From Mesotaenium endlicherianum (lineage: Eukaryota > Streptophyta > Zygnematophyceae > Zygnematales > Mesotaeniaceae): a DNA stretch of 47,976 bases. The DNA lies in NCBI GenBank assembly GCA_009602735.1, contig WELA01011413.1:143541-191516 (forward strand). Direction: 5' to 3'. Positions 1 through 8,618 of the stretch are shown here, in pieces. How positions within the stretch are numbered: position 1 is the first letter of the stretch; each line of letters begins with the position of its first letter. The position numbers and the translations under genes are program-made. A model generated the notes under the pieces. That model had not been told where the DNA came from, did not search any database, and saw nothing but the letters and a program-made list of their open reading frames with translations.

Positions 1-332
1 TGAACATGTCAGCGGACTACAAGGATTACCCGGTCTTTAATGTCTCCTTCCTGGAACCATACATCAAAGGTGATACACTGTTCACAGGTCGGTTACCTGT
101 CCAACCGGGATCGGTCCCCGCTGTCCGGGACGGCGATCTTGAGGAATATGAGGTCGAGGAGATTTTAGACGCTCGCTCGGTCCGTCGATCGTCTAAATAT
201 GTCATGAAGTACCTCATCCGATGGAAGGGTTACGATGCCTCTGGAGACACTTGAGAATTTAAAGATCAGCTGACCAATGCCAAAGGGGCGTTGAAACGGT
301 TCCACCTTCGGGCGGCTGGGGCACCTCCCTAA
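1..332 (+). pseudogene. Ty3/gypsy integrase C-terminus with chromodomain, broken (family A, copy 1)
   Basis: This is the tail of a chromovirus integrase, cut by the window edge. The stretch PVFNVSFLEPYIKGD is the usual link between the integrase core and the chromodomain. It is followed by a chromodomain with YEVEEILDAR, KYVMKYLIRWKGY and DASGDT. The frame is interrupted by TGA at 252-254, exactly where the sister copy at 3128-3537 reads TGG (the aromatic residue of DTWEF). It then stays open to TAA at 330-332. In the family the chromodomain steers integration to marked chromatin. The nonsense codon makes this copy non-functional, since the last third of the chromodomain is lost. The rest of pol lies outside the window. 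Confidence 0.85.
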
Positions 333-382
333 CAGTCATTTCAGTTCACCCGGGAAGGTGACAGGAGGTCCTGTCTCCATAT

Positions 383-396
383 AAGTTGGAGGGGGA
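383..396 (+). promoter_or_regulatory. Polypurine-tract-like motif after pol (copy 1)
   Basis: AAGTTGGAGGGGGA lies about 50 bp after the pol stop and is followed by TGTGACAG. The same AAG(C/T)TGGAGGG core recurs just before the LTR at 2391. It looks like a second or ancestral plus-strand primer site. Confidence 0.45.
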
Positions 397-655
397 TGTG
401 ACAGTTAGTGACAGTTGTGACAGGCAGCCCACCTTTAAAATTAAGTTGGAGGAAGTGGTATTCTCTGATCACCATATTACACTCTCAACCTGCGCTCACA
501 CTCACTTGCTCTCTAACTCAATTTTCCCTTATATTCACTCACACCAGGTATTCCACACTAGGAACTCTCCTGATCGCGTTCCTCTTCATCAAGGGCACTC
601 AGTAGCGGCAAAATATCATGACTCCACTAACTGCATTGTGTTTATGAGTGAGCAG
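397..655 (+). other. Non-coding leader between chromodomain and env-position ORF (copy 1)
   Basis: The 260-bp spacer starts TGTGACAGTTAGTGACAG and carries several TGACAG repeats. No convincing coding frame is seen. It ends in a branch-point and acceptor-like signal directly before the next ORF. Confidence 0.5.
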
Positions 656-656
656 G
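626..656 (+). promoter_or_regulatory. Putative branch point and 3' splice site before the env-position ORF (copy 1)
   Basis: ACTAAC at 626-631 matches the branch-point consensus. About 25 nt downstream is GCAG|G, with AG at 654-655, and the ORF ATG follows at 657. The sister copy has the same arrangement at 3943-3972. Use of this site would place the ORF on a spliced subgenomic RNA, as retroviral env is made. The donor is not in the window. Confidence 0.45.
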
Positions 657-2318
657 ATGACTCAAAAGTCGGAACTCAAGAGGAAGAGAAGGGCGGAAGA
701 GGCACATGCAGAATACTTGCAATTCCGTGGAGACATCGAATCATCTTCCATCTCCGCTCGGGAATCACAACGACTCCAACAACAGCGGGAGGCACAGAAG
801 AAGAAGGAGGAGGAGGAACAGGCCAGACTGAGGCAGGAAGAAATGGACAGAAAAGCTGCAGAGGAGGCCAAGAAAGCAGAGGAGGAGAGGCAAGCTGAGG
901 AGAAGCGGAAGCAGCAGGCTGAAGAAGAAGAACAGAGGAGAATCAGCAGCTACCGCTACACGGTGCTGGGCAAGGGCTTTGATCTACTGGAGGAGGCCTT
1001 CAAGTATGCCCAGAGAAGTCGCAGTGAGTCGCAGAAGGAAATCCTCCAGAAGGAAGGGGAGACATCCGAAAACTTTGACAAGTATATAGAGGTCGGCACA
1101 GGGCTCCTCCTCTACCACGATTACGCCAGGATGGTAGGATATACCATCGGAGAGGCCAAGGCAATGGCCCAGGTGAACGAAGCAGGAGCTGTCTCGATTC
1201 CTGGTATCTGGGGGGCAGATAGGGTCATCAGGATGATCCCCATGGACGCGGACAGCTTCAAGGACTCAACACCCCACAACAGGTTCAAGGCCATGTACAA
1301 TGAGGTGGAGAGGAGGAGCTGGGAATTCTTGGCCAGAGAAACCAGTCAGCTGGACTTTGCAGGGCACTGGTACCCTTGTACTCTCAAAAAGACAGACGCT
1401 GCCTTCTTCCAAAAGCCCACTGATTGGCGGTGGATGACCATCAACATGAGGGACCAGCAGAATGACAGGGCGACGGATGAGGATTTCCTGACAGACCTAA
1501 AGGGGAACATAGTATTGCCCCCTCACATTGCGGCTTGGGACCCAAGATTGGATGGAGTCAGAGACTGCATGAGCCAAGAGATGCAGGGGGACAGAAGCAG
1601 GGCCCGAGAGTCATTCTCCAAAGGGAAGCACGCTTATGCCAAATGGGCAAGTAAGCAGGGGGAAAAGGACCTCTATGCGGTCCGGACTCAGCAGCCCCCA
1701 CCAGCACCCAAAAGGGGAAGGTCAGTAGGATATTCTTTTTCTCGGGAAGAGCTGGAGCAGCTGACAGAAGAGACCCCAAAAGTCTCAGAGGAATCCGGGG
1801 ACGGCAAGGAGGAGGAGTCAGAGGAAGACGAGGAGGAAGGCGAGGAGGAGGACACTAGCCCCGCCGTGATCCTGACGCCTGCCACATCTCCTGTAAGGGA
1901 GAAGACGCGGTTGGCCCTGCAGCAACTCGCTAAAGAGGAGGATATCACTTGGCTGGGAACTGCCAGAGGACAGAGCCCATCTCCAGGCAAGGAGACCCAG
2001 TCAGACAGGGCAGACAGGAGGGCTGCTTGGGAGATAGCCAGAGGCCTGCCAGCATCTCCCTCGCAGAGAGGGCATGTACTCTTGGCTCATGTCATGCAAC
2101 ATCTTTCTGGAATGCCGGTATACGTACCTGTCAGTTTGAGGGCTGCCCAGGAGAAGGCTGCCTCCCTCCAGACTGTGCAGGAGGAAACAGCCCAGTTACT
2201 GCGTTCTCCGAGGGGTCCTTACACGGAACCTCCCTCTCTGACAAGCTTCAGAAGACCCCAAGACAGGAGGAGGTCTGGCTCCCCTGAGTATAGGGACGCA
2301 GGGACACCTCCCTCCTAA
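657..2318 (+). CDS. Env-position ORF of unknown function, chromovirus family A (copy 1)
   Basis: An intact 553-residue ORF lies between the chromodomain and the LTR, where retroviruses carry env. I do not recognise the family. Residues 1-100 are a highly charged Lys/Glu/Gln/Ala-rich predicted coiled coil. A compact region of about 240 residues follows, starting YRYTVLGKGFD and containing LYHDYARMVGYT, YNEVERRSWEFLARE, PTDWRWMT, LPPHIAAWDPRL and FSKGKHAYAKWA. The C-terminus has an acidic Glu-run, then Ser/Pro/Arg-rich sequence with GMPVYV and LRSPRGP. No signal peptide, membrane segment or CCHC knuckle is visible, so it is neither a classical Env nor a standard Gag. A second homologous but diverged copy starts at 3973. 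ATG 657 is chosen because both copies align from it and an acceptor-like signal precedes it. It could be a structural or chromatin-tethering protein, but the function is unknown. Confidence 0.75.
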   Translation: MTQKSELKRKRRAEEAHAEYLQFRGDIESSSISARESQRLQQQREAQKKKEEEEQARLRQEEMDRKAAEEAKKAEEERQAEEKRKQQAEEEEQRRISSYRYTVLGKGFDLLEEAFKYAQRSRSESQKEILQKEGETSENFDKYIEVGTGLLLYHDYARMVGYTIGEAKAMAQVNEAGAVSIPGIWGADRVIRMIPMDADSFKDSTPHNRFKAMYNEVERRSWEFLARETSQLDFAGHWYPCTLKKTDAAFFQKPTDWRWMTINMRDQQNDRATDEDFLTDLKGNIVLPPHIAAWDPRLDGVRDCMSQEMQGDRSRARESFSKGKHAYAKWASKQGEKDLYAVRTQQPPPAPKRGRSVGYSFSREELEQLTEETPKVSEESGDGKEEESEEDEEEGEEEDTSPAVILTPATSPVREKTRLALQQLAKEEDITWLGTARGQSPSPGKETQSDRADRRAAWEIARGLPASPSQRGHVLLAHVMQHLSGMPVYVPVSLRAAQEKAASLQTVQEETAQLLRSPRGPYTEPPSLTSFRRPQDRRRSGSPEYRDAGTPPS

Positions 2319-2368
2319 TGGCAGTAGGCTGGGGACGGAAGGGACAGCACGCTGTTATTAGTGTTAGT

Positions 2369-2403
2369 GTTGTCGAGGCGACAACATGATAAGCTGGAGG
2401 GAT
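2369..2403 (+). promoter_or_regulatory. Hairpin plus polypurine tract before LTR (copy 1)
   Basis: GTTGTCG-AGG-CGACAAC (2369-2385) is a perfect 7-bp hairpin. Six bases later AAGCTGGAGGGAT (2391-2403) forms the PPT that abuts the LTR start TGTAATGA. The same pair occurs at 5724-5760. Confidence 0.7.
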
Positions 2404-3127
2404 TGTAATGAATCAGTATATTGGTTGACATAATATTCGTTTAAATAATATAGTTAAATAAGTTCTTTAGCCTGCTGAACTCTAGTTAATGATCAATCTG
2501 CTCGACTTTATATTTAATATTAGTGTAATGACTCGGCCGGAAGTAGCAGGCCGAGGTCACCTTAAAGTCAGCTTCCTGACACATTCTTTGACAGCCAGCT
2601 GACTTCCGTACTCGGTAGCAGCGAACTGCCTAGATATGCATCTAAGTGTGGTGTGCTAGATGAATGGCCAAATGACATCCTTAGGATGGATGGCGATTCG
2701 GGATGATGGGAGATGGCGGTGGATTTGGTTAACCGAGGTCCTACCAACGTGGTTAACTCCCGGGTAGGCGGTGCCATCGCACTGGCAGTTGAACAGTAAA
2801 CTCATTCTATATGTATATGCTAGGCATTGCCCTCGAGTTCGGCATTCGGAAACGAGACCAACTCTCTTGTACAGCTTACGGAGAGTGATCTGAATCCAAG
2901 GCGAGAAGCCATTGATACGCACTGTCTTCTAACCTTGCTTATGTATGAGTTTACTGATTTGCGTTATACATGCTAGTTTACTCGCATTTGACTGACGAGT
3001 ATTATCCACTGCTAGTGTGTTGTCCTTTGCCGTTGAACCAGTTAACGGAAATACTATAAAGATTACTTGCTGATATAAAGATCTTTATTAATTGTTAATC
3101 GCCTATTTGGTAAGTCGATTCATTTCA
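2404..3127 (+). repeat. LTR of chromovirus family A (copy 1)
   Basis: The 724-bp LTR begins TGTAATGAATCA immediately after the PPT and ends CGATTCATTTCA. It matches 5761-6479 along its full length, at about 90% by eye. Likely regulatory parts lie in the AT-rich last 120 bp, which contain ATAAAGAT and GATATAAAG. It is joined directly to an integrase fragment at 3128, so the usual primer-binding site is missing. Confidence 0.85.
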
Positions 3128-3537
3128 CTGGTGTGGTCAAGAAAAAGCTTGGTCCTGTCTGGGTCGGTCCATATTCGCGCCGTGTCGGTCAGAATGCTTA
3201 CAAACTGAACATGTCAGCAGAATACAAGGGTCACCCGGTCTTTAATGTCTCCTTCCTGGAACCATATATCAAAGGGGACACACTGTTTACAGGTCGGTTA
3301 CCTGTCCAACCGGGACTGGTCGCCGCTGTCCGGGACGGTGACCCTGAGGAATATGAGGTTGAGGGGATTTTAGACGCACGCTCAATCCGTCAATCGTCTA
3401 AATATGTCATGAAGTACCTCATTCGATGGAAGGGTTACGATGCCTCTGGGGACACTTGGGAATTTAAGGACCATTTGACCAATGCCAAAGGGGCGTTGAA
3501 ACGGTTCCACCTTCGGGCGGCTGGAGCCCCTCCATAA
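3128..3537 (+). CDS. Ty3/gypsy integrase C-terminal fragment with intact chromodomain (family A, copy 2)
   Basis: The open frame runs straight out of the preceding LTR. It encodes KKKLGPVWVGPY, the linker VFNVSFLEPYIKGD, then a complete chromodomain (YEVEGILDARS, MKYLIRWKGYDASGDTWEF) and a C-terminal tail ending in AGAPP. Gag, protease, RT, RNase H and the integrase core are all absent, so this is a 5'-truncated element whose deletion joins LTR end to late pol. No credible start codon is present. DNA identity to copy 1 is around 90% by eye. Unlike copy 1, the chromodomain frame is intact. Confidence 0.85.
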
Positions 3538-3587
3538 CGGTTATTTCAGTTGACACGGGAAGGTGACAGGAGGTCCTTTCTCCATTT

Positions 3588-3601
3588 AAGCTGGAGGGAA
3601 A
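3588..3601 (+). promoter_or_regulatory. Polypurine-tract-like motif after pol (copy 2)
   Basis: AAGCTGGAGGGAAA is followed shortly by ATGACAGTTAG. It is the counterpart of the motif at 383 and shares its core with the LTR-adjacent PPT at 5748. Confidence 0.45.
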
Positions 3602-3643
3602 ATATATGACAGTTAGTGTGCGAGAGCAAGAAAGGGACAGTTT

Positions 3644-3722
3644 TGTGAACCCTAAGTGACAGCATAGTGACAGATGGGACGATTATGTGAATCCTAATTG
3701 TCAGCATAGTGACAGATGGGAC
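3644..3722 (+). repeat. 37-bp tandem repeat in the spacer before the env-position ORF
   Basis: Two imperfect 37-bp units, at 3644-3680 and 3686-3722, both contain GCATAGTGACAGATGGGAC and differ at a few bases. Copy 1 of the element has only scattered TGACAG motifs here, so the spacer differs between copies. The rest of the spacer up to 3942 shows no gene. Confidence 0.8.
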
Positions 3723-3942
3723 AGCCTGGCCCACATAAAGCACCTTGGGCGGAAGGAAAAAGGGCCTCGCACAGCAATACATCACTTAACGCACCTTAAA
3801 ACACATTCATACGTTTATGTCTAGCGCTCCGCAACCACGTCAACTCCTAGCAATCACCTTGTAAGGTAAACAGGAGCGAATCCACCATACTAATACGAAC
3901 TTACTTCCTTCCTGCAATTCCTATGACAAAGGTCAAAATCCT

Positions 3943-3972
3943 ACTAACTTGTGCCCTGGTTACATGTGCAGG
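3943..3972 (+). promoter_or_regulatory. Putative branch point and 3' splice site before the env-position ORF (copy 2)
   Basis: CTACTAACTT contains the canonical TACTAAC branch point (ACTAAC 3943-3948). TGCAG|G lies about 24 nt downstream, and the ATG follows at 3973. The spacing matches copy 1 although the surrounding sequence has diverged. Confidence 0.5.
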
Positions 3973-5648
3973 ATGGCTCCCACCACACAAAAGGAGAACA
4001 GAAAGCGCAAGGCAGAAGAAGCCAGGAGGACAATGGAGCAATACCAGAAGGAGCTGGCGGCGACGTCCCTCACCAGGAGAGAACAAGAAAGGGTCCGCAG
4101 ACAACAAGAGGCGGCAGAAGAGGCACAGAGGAAGAAGGATCAGGAAGCGGAAAACCTCAGGAAGGCTGAGGAGGAGAGACAGAAGAAACAGCAAGAAGAA
4201 GCGGCAGCGGCAGAAGAGGAGAAAAGAAAAAAGATTGAAGCGGACAGACAGAAGAGCTTGGCCACTTACAGGTATACTGTGGTGGGTGGCCAAAACTTCG
4301 ATAACCTGAAGGAAGCATTGCTGGCAGCCCAGGAGATCAACAGGCTGGAACAGACAACACTGCTACAGAAGGAAGGAGCTACAGCACTGGACAGGTACAT
4401 CGAGACACACACCGGCGTGGTCCTTTACGAAGATTATGCTAAGATGGTGGGCTATACAGCAGAGCAGGCCCGGTATCTCGCAGATGATTCAGAGGACAAG
4501 CCGGTCCCCATACCGGGAATAGTGGGAGATCAGAGACTCATCAGGATGGTGAGCATGCGGCCCGATAGCTTTAAGGATACGGTATTCTACCTCACACTAT
4601 TGCCAGCTTACAATGAAGTTGAGAGAAGGAGCTGGGACTACTTGGCCAGGGAAGCAGGACAGCAGATGTTCTCTCCCCACTTGTTCTCGTGTAAATTGAG
4701 GGAGGCTGAGCATGGACCCCAATACCACCAGCAGCCAACAGACTGGAGGTGGATGACCGTCACAAACAAAAAGCAAGAGTTTGACCGAGCCCAACCGGAT
4801 GACTTCCACTATGGCCTAGACGGCTACCTCATCCTACCACCTCACATTGCCCCTTGGGACCCCAGGCTGAATGGCTGCCTGAGCAATATGAATGCAGAGA
4901 CCAAAGAGCACAGGAGGAGGGGGAAAGACTACTTCTCTAAGGGAAAGCATGCCTTCGTCAAATGGGCAAAGAATGCAGGACGGATAGATATCAGCTGAAG
5001 GCCAAGCAACCTCCAGCGCGTCCTAAGAAATGGAGGTCAGTAGATTACTCCATGTCTACCAGGGAGCAGGACGACTTAGTGGACGAGACTCCTACCCTCT
5101 CAGAGGAGGAAGATGAGGAGGATGAGGAAGAAGAACAAGGCAGAGGAGAAGCATCAGGACCTGGTACTCAGGACACCCAGGGGCAGGCAAGAGCGGGGCT
5201 TCTTTAGGAGCCAAGATCAGGAATATGGCATTTGACCCCGGCCATAGAGGTAACTGAACCGCGCACTCGCTCCCCCAGCCCACCTGCCCAAGCAGGGGAA
5301 GAAGCTGATCTGACTGTACTTGGCAGCAGACAAAGGCAGAAATCCCCAGAGGACAGGGGTGCCAGACGAGGGACACGCGGGGTGGCCAGAGGTATGCCGG
5401 CCTCTCCCTTAGCTCAGGGGCATATACCTCTTGCCAATGTATTTCAGCACCCTACTGGAATGCCTGTCTATGTGGGGATCAACACCCAAGTGGTTGAAGA
5501 GCAGGCTACCATCCTTCGTTCTCCTCGAGGTCCAACTTTAGAACAAACGCGATTCTTTAGAAGGCCAGCTGACAGACCTAGAGGGCTGTCCAGATCTAGG
5601 TCCAGATCTCAGTCTCCTGATCCTGAAGCCCCAGGAACAACCCCCTAG
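3973..5648 (+). pseudogene. Env-position ORF, diverged and frameshifted (family A, copy 2)
   Basis: This is the homologue of the ORF at 657-2318, in the same place relative to chromodomain and LTR. The N-terminal coiled coil and the central region (YRYTVVGGQNFD, LYEDYAKMVGYT, YNEVERRSWDYLARE, PTDWRWMT, LPPHIAPWDPRL, FSKGKHAFVKWAK) are open up to about 4980. A frameshift then ends the frame at TGA 4996-4998. The homologous tail continues in another frame from about 4965, is stopped by TAG at 5205-5207, and resumes to 5648 with GMPVYV and LRSPRGP. Protein identity to copy 1 is only about half in the core, well below that of the flanking chromodomain and LTR. The conserved motif blocks suggest past constraint. 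Its function is unknown. Confidence 0.75.
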
Positions 5649-5723
5649 GTGACACGCTGAAGAGGCAGTCAGTGGGGGAGGCTGGTCAGGTTCAGTTCCC
5701 AGACCAAAGACTTTTGCAGTTTA

Positions 5724-5760
5724 TTGTTGTCGAGGCAACAACAAGTTAAGTTGGAGGGAT
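5724..5760 (+). promoter_or_regulatory. Hairpin plus polypurine tract before LTR (copy 2)
   Basis: TTGTTG-TCGAGG-CAACAA (5724-5741) preserves a 6-bp stem by a register shift relative to copy 1. AAGTTGGAGGGAT (5748-5760) abuts the LTR. Confidence 0.7.
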
Positions 5761-6479
5761 TGTAATGAATCAATATATTAGTAGATATAATATTCATTTA
5801 AATATAATAGTTAATTAATTTTAGCCTACTGAACTTTATGTAGGATTGAGTCTGCTGGACTTTATATAATTATCAGTTTAAGGACTCAGCCGGAAGCAGC
5901 AGGCTGAAGCCAACTTAAGCCAGCTTGCTGACACATTTTTTGACAGCCAGCTGACTTCCGTACTCGGTAGTAGCGAACTGCCTTGACGTACACCTAAGTA
6001 CGATATGCTAGATGAATGGCCAGATGACATCCCTATGATGGATGGCGATTCGGGATGATGGGAGATGGCGGTGGATGTGGTTAACCAAGGTCCTACCAAC
6101 GTGGTTAACTCCCGGGTAGGCGGTGCCATTGCACTGGCCGTTGAACAACAAACTCATTCCATGTACATATGCTAGGCATTGCTCTCGAGTTCGACATTCG
6201 GAGACGAGGCCAACTTTCTTGTACAGCTTACTGAGAGAGATCTGAATTCAAGGCGAGAAGCCATTGATACGCACTGTCTTCCAACCTTGCTTATGTATGA
6301 GTTTACTGATTGCATTATTGATGCTAGTTTACTTGCATTTGACTTACGAGTATTATTCACTGCTAGTGTGTTGTCCTTTGCTGTTAAAACAATTAACGAA
6401 AAATACTATAAAGATTACTTGCTGATATAAAGATCTTTATTAATTGTTAATCGCCTATTTGGTAAGACGATTCATTTCA
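5761..6479 (+). repeat. LTR of chromovirus family A (copy 2)
   Basis: The 719-bp LTR begins TGTAATGAATCA and ends CGATTCATTTCA, collinear with 2404-3127. The sequence after it (6480-6588) is neither the integrase fragment that follows copy 1 nor a recognisable primer-binding site, and I see no gene in it. Confidence 0.85.
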
Positions 6480-6588
6480 TCGTCGCTGGTCCGCGTACCA
6501 GCTGGAGACTGGTTCTGTGGCAACTGCACTACTTTAGCTTCAGACAGTGATCACAGCCCATCAGCTGGTGGCTGAGAGCTGGGGGGGG

Positions 6589-6724
6589 AATTAAAACATT
6601 TGACGCTTGACTGTCGTTTGGATATAAAGCCACATGTATTGTAGACTTCATTGCAGCAAAGCTTGCTTGCATATTATGCATTGCTTCTGTCGATGATACG
6701 CACCCGACCTCCTACCGCATGACA
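6589..6724 (+). repeat. Left 136-bp direct repeat
   Basis: It matches 7737-7871 almost base for base, with a TATAAAG box and the shared block GATGATACGCACCCGACC. Confidence 0.85.
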
Positions 6725-7736
6725 ACTGCCATGTTTTATTAAGTCGAAGTTGACGTACAAAACCAAGCTCTACGTGTGTTAACCATCAACCTAGGAAGAC
6801 CAACTTTGCATTGACTTTACACATCCATATGTTGACCTTCTCTAAATTTCCAAGTCACAAAAGTGTAGCGCGTCAAAGCATCTTCCGAATGGCACCGGTT
6901 TCGCGTCATTTGGTTAATTATTGAGCGAGATAGACGCGATCTAGTCCGCACTCCTTTCGGCACCTAGCGGAATCACATCAGATGGCCAACTTGTGACTCC
7001 ATGCACCCAAAGGTGACATAGTTGACTATTCGTGACCCCAAGGACCCCTAGCTTCGTGCGCACAAATCTGCGAGCCCTTTAGACTACATAAGTCTTGCAT
7101 TTCCATAGTATAAGTGCATCATTGAGGCTATAACTTGGTGACTGCATCACCTACTCCTAGAGGAAGCTTCCTCAAGTTCCAGATTCACTTTTGAGGCGCT
7201 ATCTAGGTAGAACTACCCAAGGTAAGCTCCACCAACGAGAGACACTTAGCATATTCTACGTGCTTTGCTTTGATAGGTTTGAGTTATGCTTAGCCTATAG
7301 GAGTGCTAGTACATGCCTTATACACATTAGTGGACATAGGAGAGCCTCCTAGAGTGACTACATGCATTGGATCCGCCGCATACGACGCCGGGTTTCCAGG
7401 AGTATAAGTGCTAGAGATGTCCCTAGAGGAACATCTTTTTAGAAGTCCCATTATGCCAGTTGTAAGTCACAGAGATTATCAGTAAAGCTTACACTTTTAT
7501 CTCTTGTGTTTTCAGGACCACTTAGTCTCTCTCTTGTGAAGAGCAAGCCTTGCTGGCTTCCAGTCACTAGAAGAACTTCACAAGTGGTGAGCAAAGTCAC
7601 AGCTTAAGCCCTTGCCATAGGACTACTCTTGAAGATCATGATGTGCTTCCAGTGATCTTTTGGACCAGACTTCATTCGTTGTTTTCCTACCAGATTACAA
7701 TCTTGAGGTGCTCACTCTGGAGAGTACACACTCCTT

Positions 7737-7871
7737 AATTAAAACATTTGACGCTTGACTGTCGTTGGCTATAAAGCCACATGTATTATAGACTTCATTG
7801 CAGCAAAGCCTGCTTGCATATTATGCATCGCTTGTGTCGATGATACGCACCCGACCTCCTACCGCACGACA
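7737..7871 (+). repeat. Right 136-bp direct repeat
   Basis: It matches 6589-6724. The following 360 bp (7872-8234) contain nothing I recognise. Confidence 0.85.
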
Positions 7872-8234
7872 CCGATCACGCGTGTCTAAAGTAAAAAACT
7901 CTTCGACTCCGACAAATTGACCGAACAAATAACGAAAATGCGTTCAGTCATCGCTGATTACGCGAGAAGTGGCTGACGGGGTAACATTTAAATTTTATCT
8001 ACTACAATTGTCAAGATTTCTTATCCCTCCATGACCACCAACGTCAATCAACTTTCACACTAACGCTCCAGATCGAAACACCACCATAGCCCACCAATTT
8101 GTTCACGAGTCACCATCTTCTCCTTATGTACTACTTCACTGCTTTGTTGCTCCTTGGATTCCTCTTCCAGCCTCCATTCCTCGTAATGCCGCTCAAATTT
8201 TTATAAGTACTTTGTAGTTCCGGTACTGGTCAAC

Positions 8235-8346
8235 ATGGGCGAGCGTGGGGACGCGATTCTTATGGACTCACAGGATGACAAAGAGCCACTAGTGGAGGTG
8301 GAGGAGAGCTCAAGATTGAGATATGGCAGCACTTTTCAAAAGACAC
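8235..8346 (+). other. Possible orphan first exon
   Basis: An ATG in moderate context opens 37 codons, rich in acidic residues (MDSQDDKEPLVEVEESS), and ends at a good donor ACAC|GTGAGT. No downstream exon is found before the retrotransposon at 8619. It may be the 5' end of a host gene disrupted by the insertions, or chance. The product is not recognised. Confidence 0.25.
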
Positions 8347-8566
8347 GTGAGTGTGACAAACATTACAAGTCCATTTGCCAAACACCGTATGTTTGTATGT
8401 TGTAGGACTTATGTGTTATGCTCAGTACGATGTGTTTTATAATCTGATATTATTTGGAATTGCTTTTCGGGGCTGGCTTTTTTCATGGGGCTGCCTGCTG
8501 GCTTTTCTGATGCAAATGTTTGTGGTACATACTAGCTACTGTGTGCAATTGATTTGTGCTTATGTG

Positions 8567-8618
8567 TTATGAATTAGTATATTGTTGGATATAATATTCA
8601 ATTAAATATGATAGTTGT
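8567..8618 (+). repeat. 5' fragment of a family A LTR
   Basis: ATGAATTAGTATATTG and the following ATATAATATTCAATTAAATATGATAGTT stretch match the first 50 bp of the LTRs at 2404 and 5761. The match is cut by the LTR starting at 8619, consistent with a nested insertion. Confidence 0.6.

Larger units (their letters stand above)
6589..7871. mobile_element. Non-coding element bounded by 136-bp direct repeats
   Basis: Two near-identical direct repeats (6589-6724 and 7737-7871) begin AATTAAAACATTTGACG and end in CCTACCGCA(T/C)GACA. They enclose about 1.0 kb without a convincing ORF. Each repeat carries a GGCTATAAAG or GGATATAAAG box, plausible as a promoter. A G8 run precedes the left repeat like a polypurine tract. 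This fits a short non-autonomous LTR element, but no primer-binding site or target-site duplication was found. Alternatively the left repeat ends one element and the right repeat belongs to a second copy. Confidence 0.5.

Noticed and set aside
386..898. Alternative frame overlapping the start of the env-position ORF
   Set aside because: It crosses the leader, has skewed composition, and is not conserved in copy 2, whereas the 657 frame is.
657..2318. Reading the extra ORF as the Gag of a following element
   Set aside because: It lacks the capsid signature and zinc knuckle of Gag, is followed directly by PPT and LTR rather than protease, and keeps this order in both copies.
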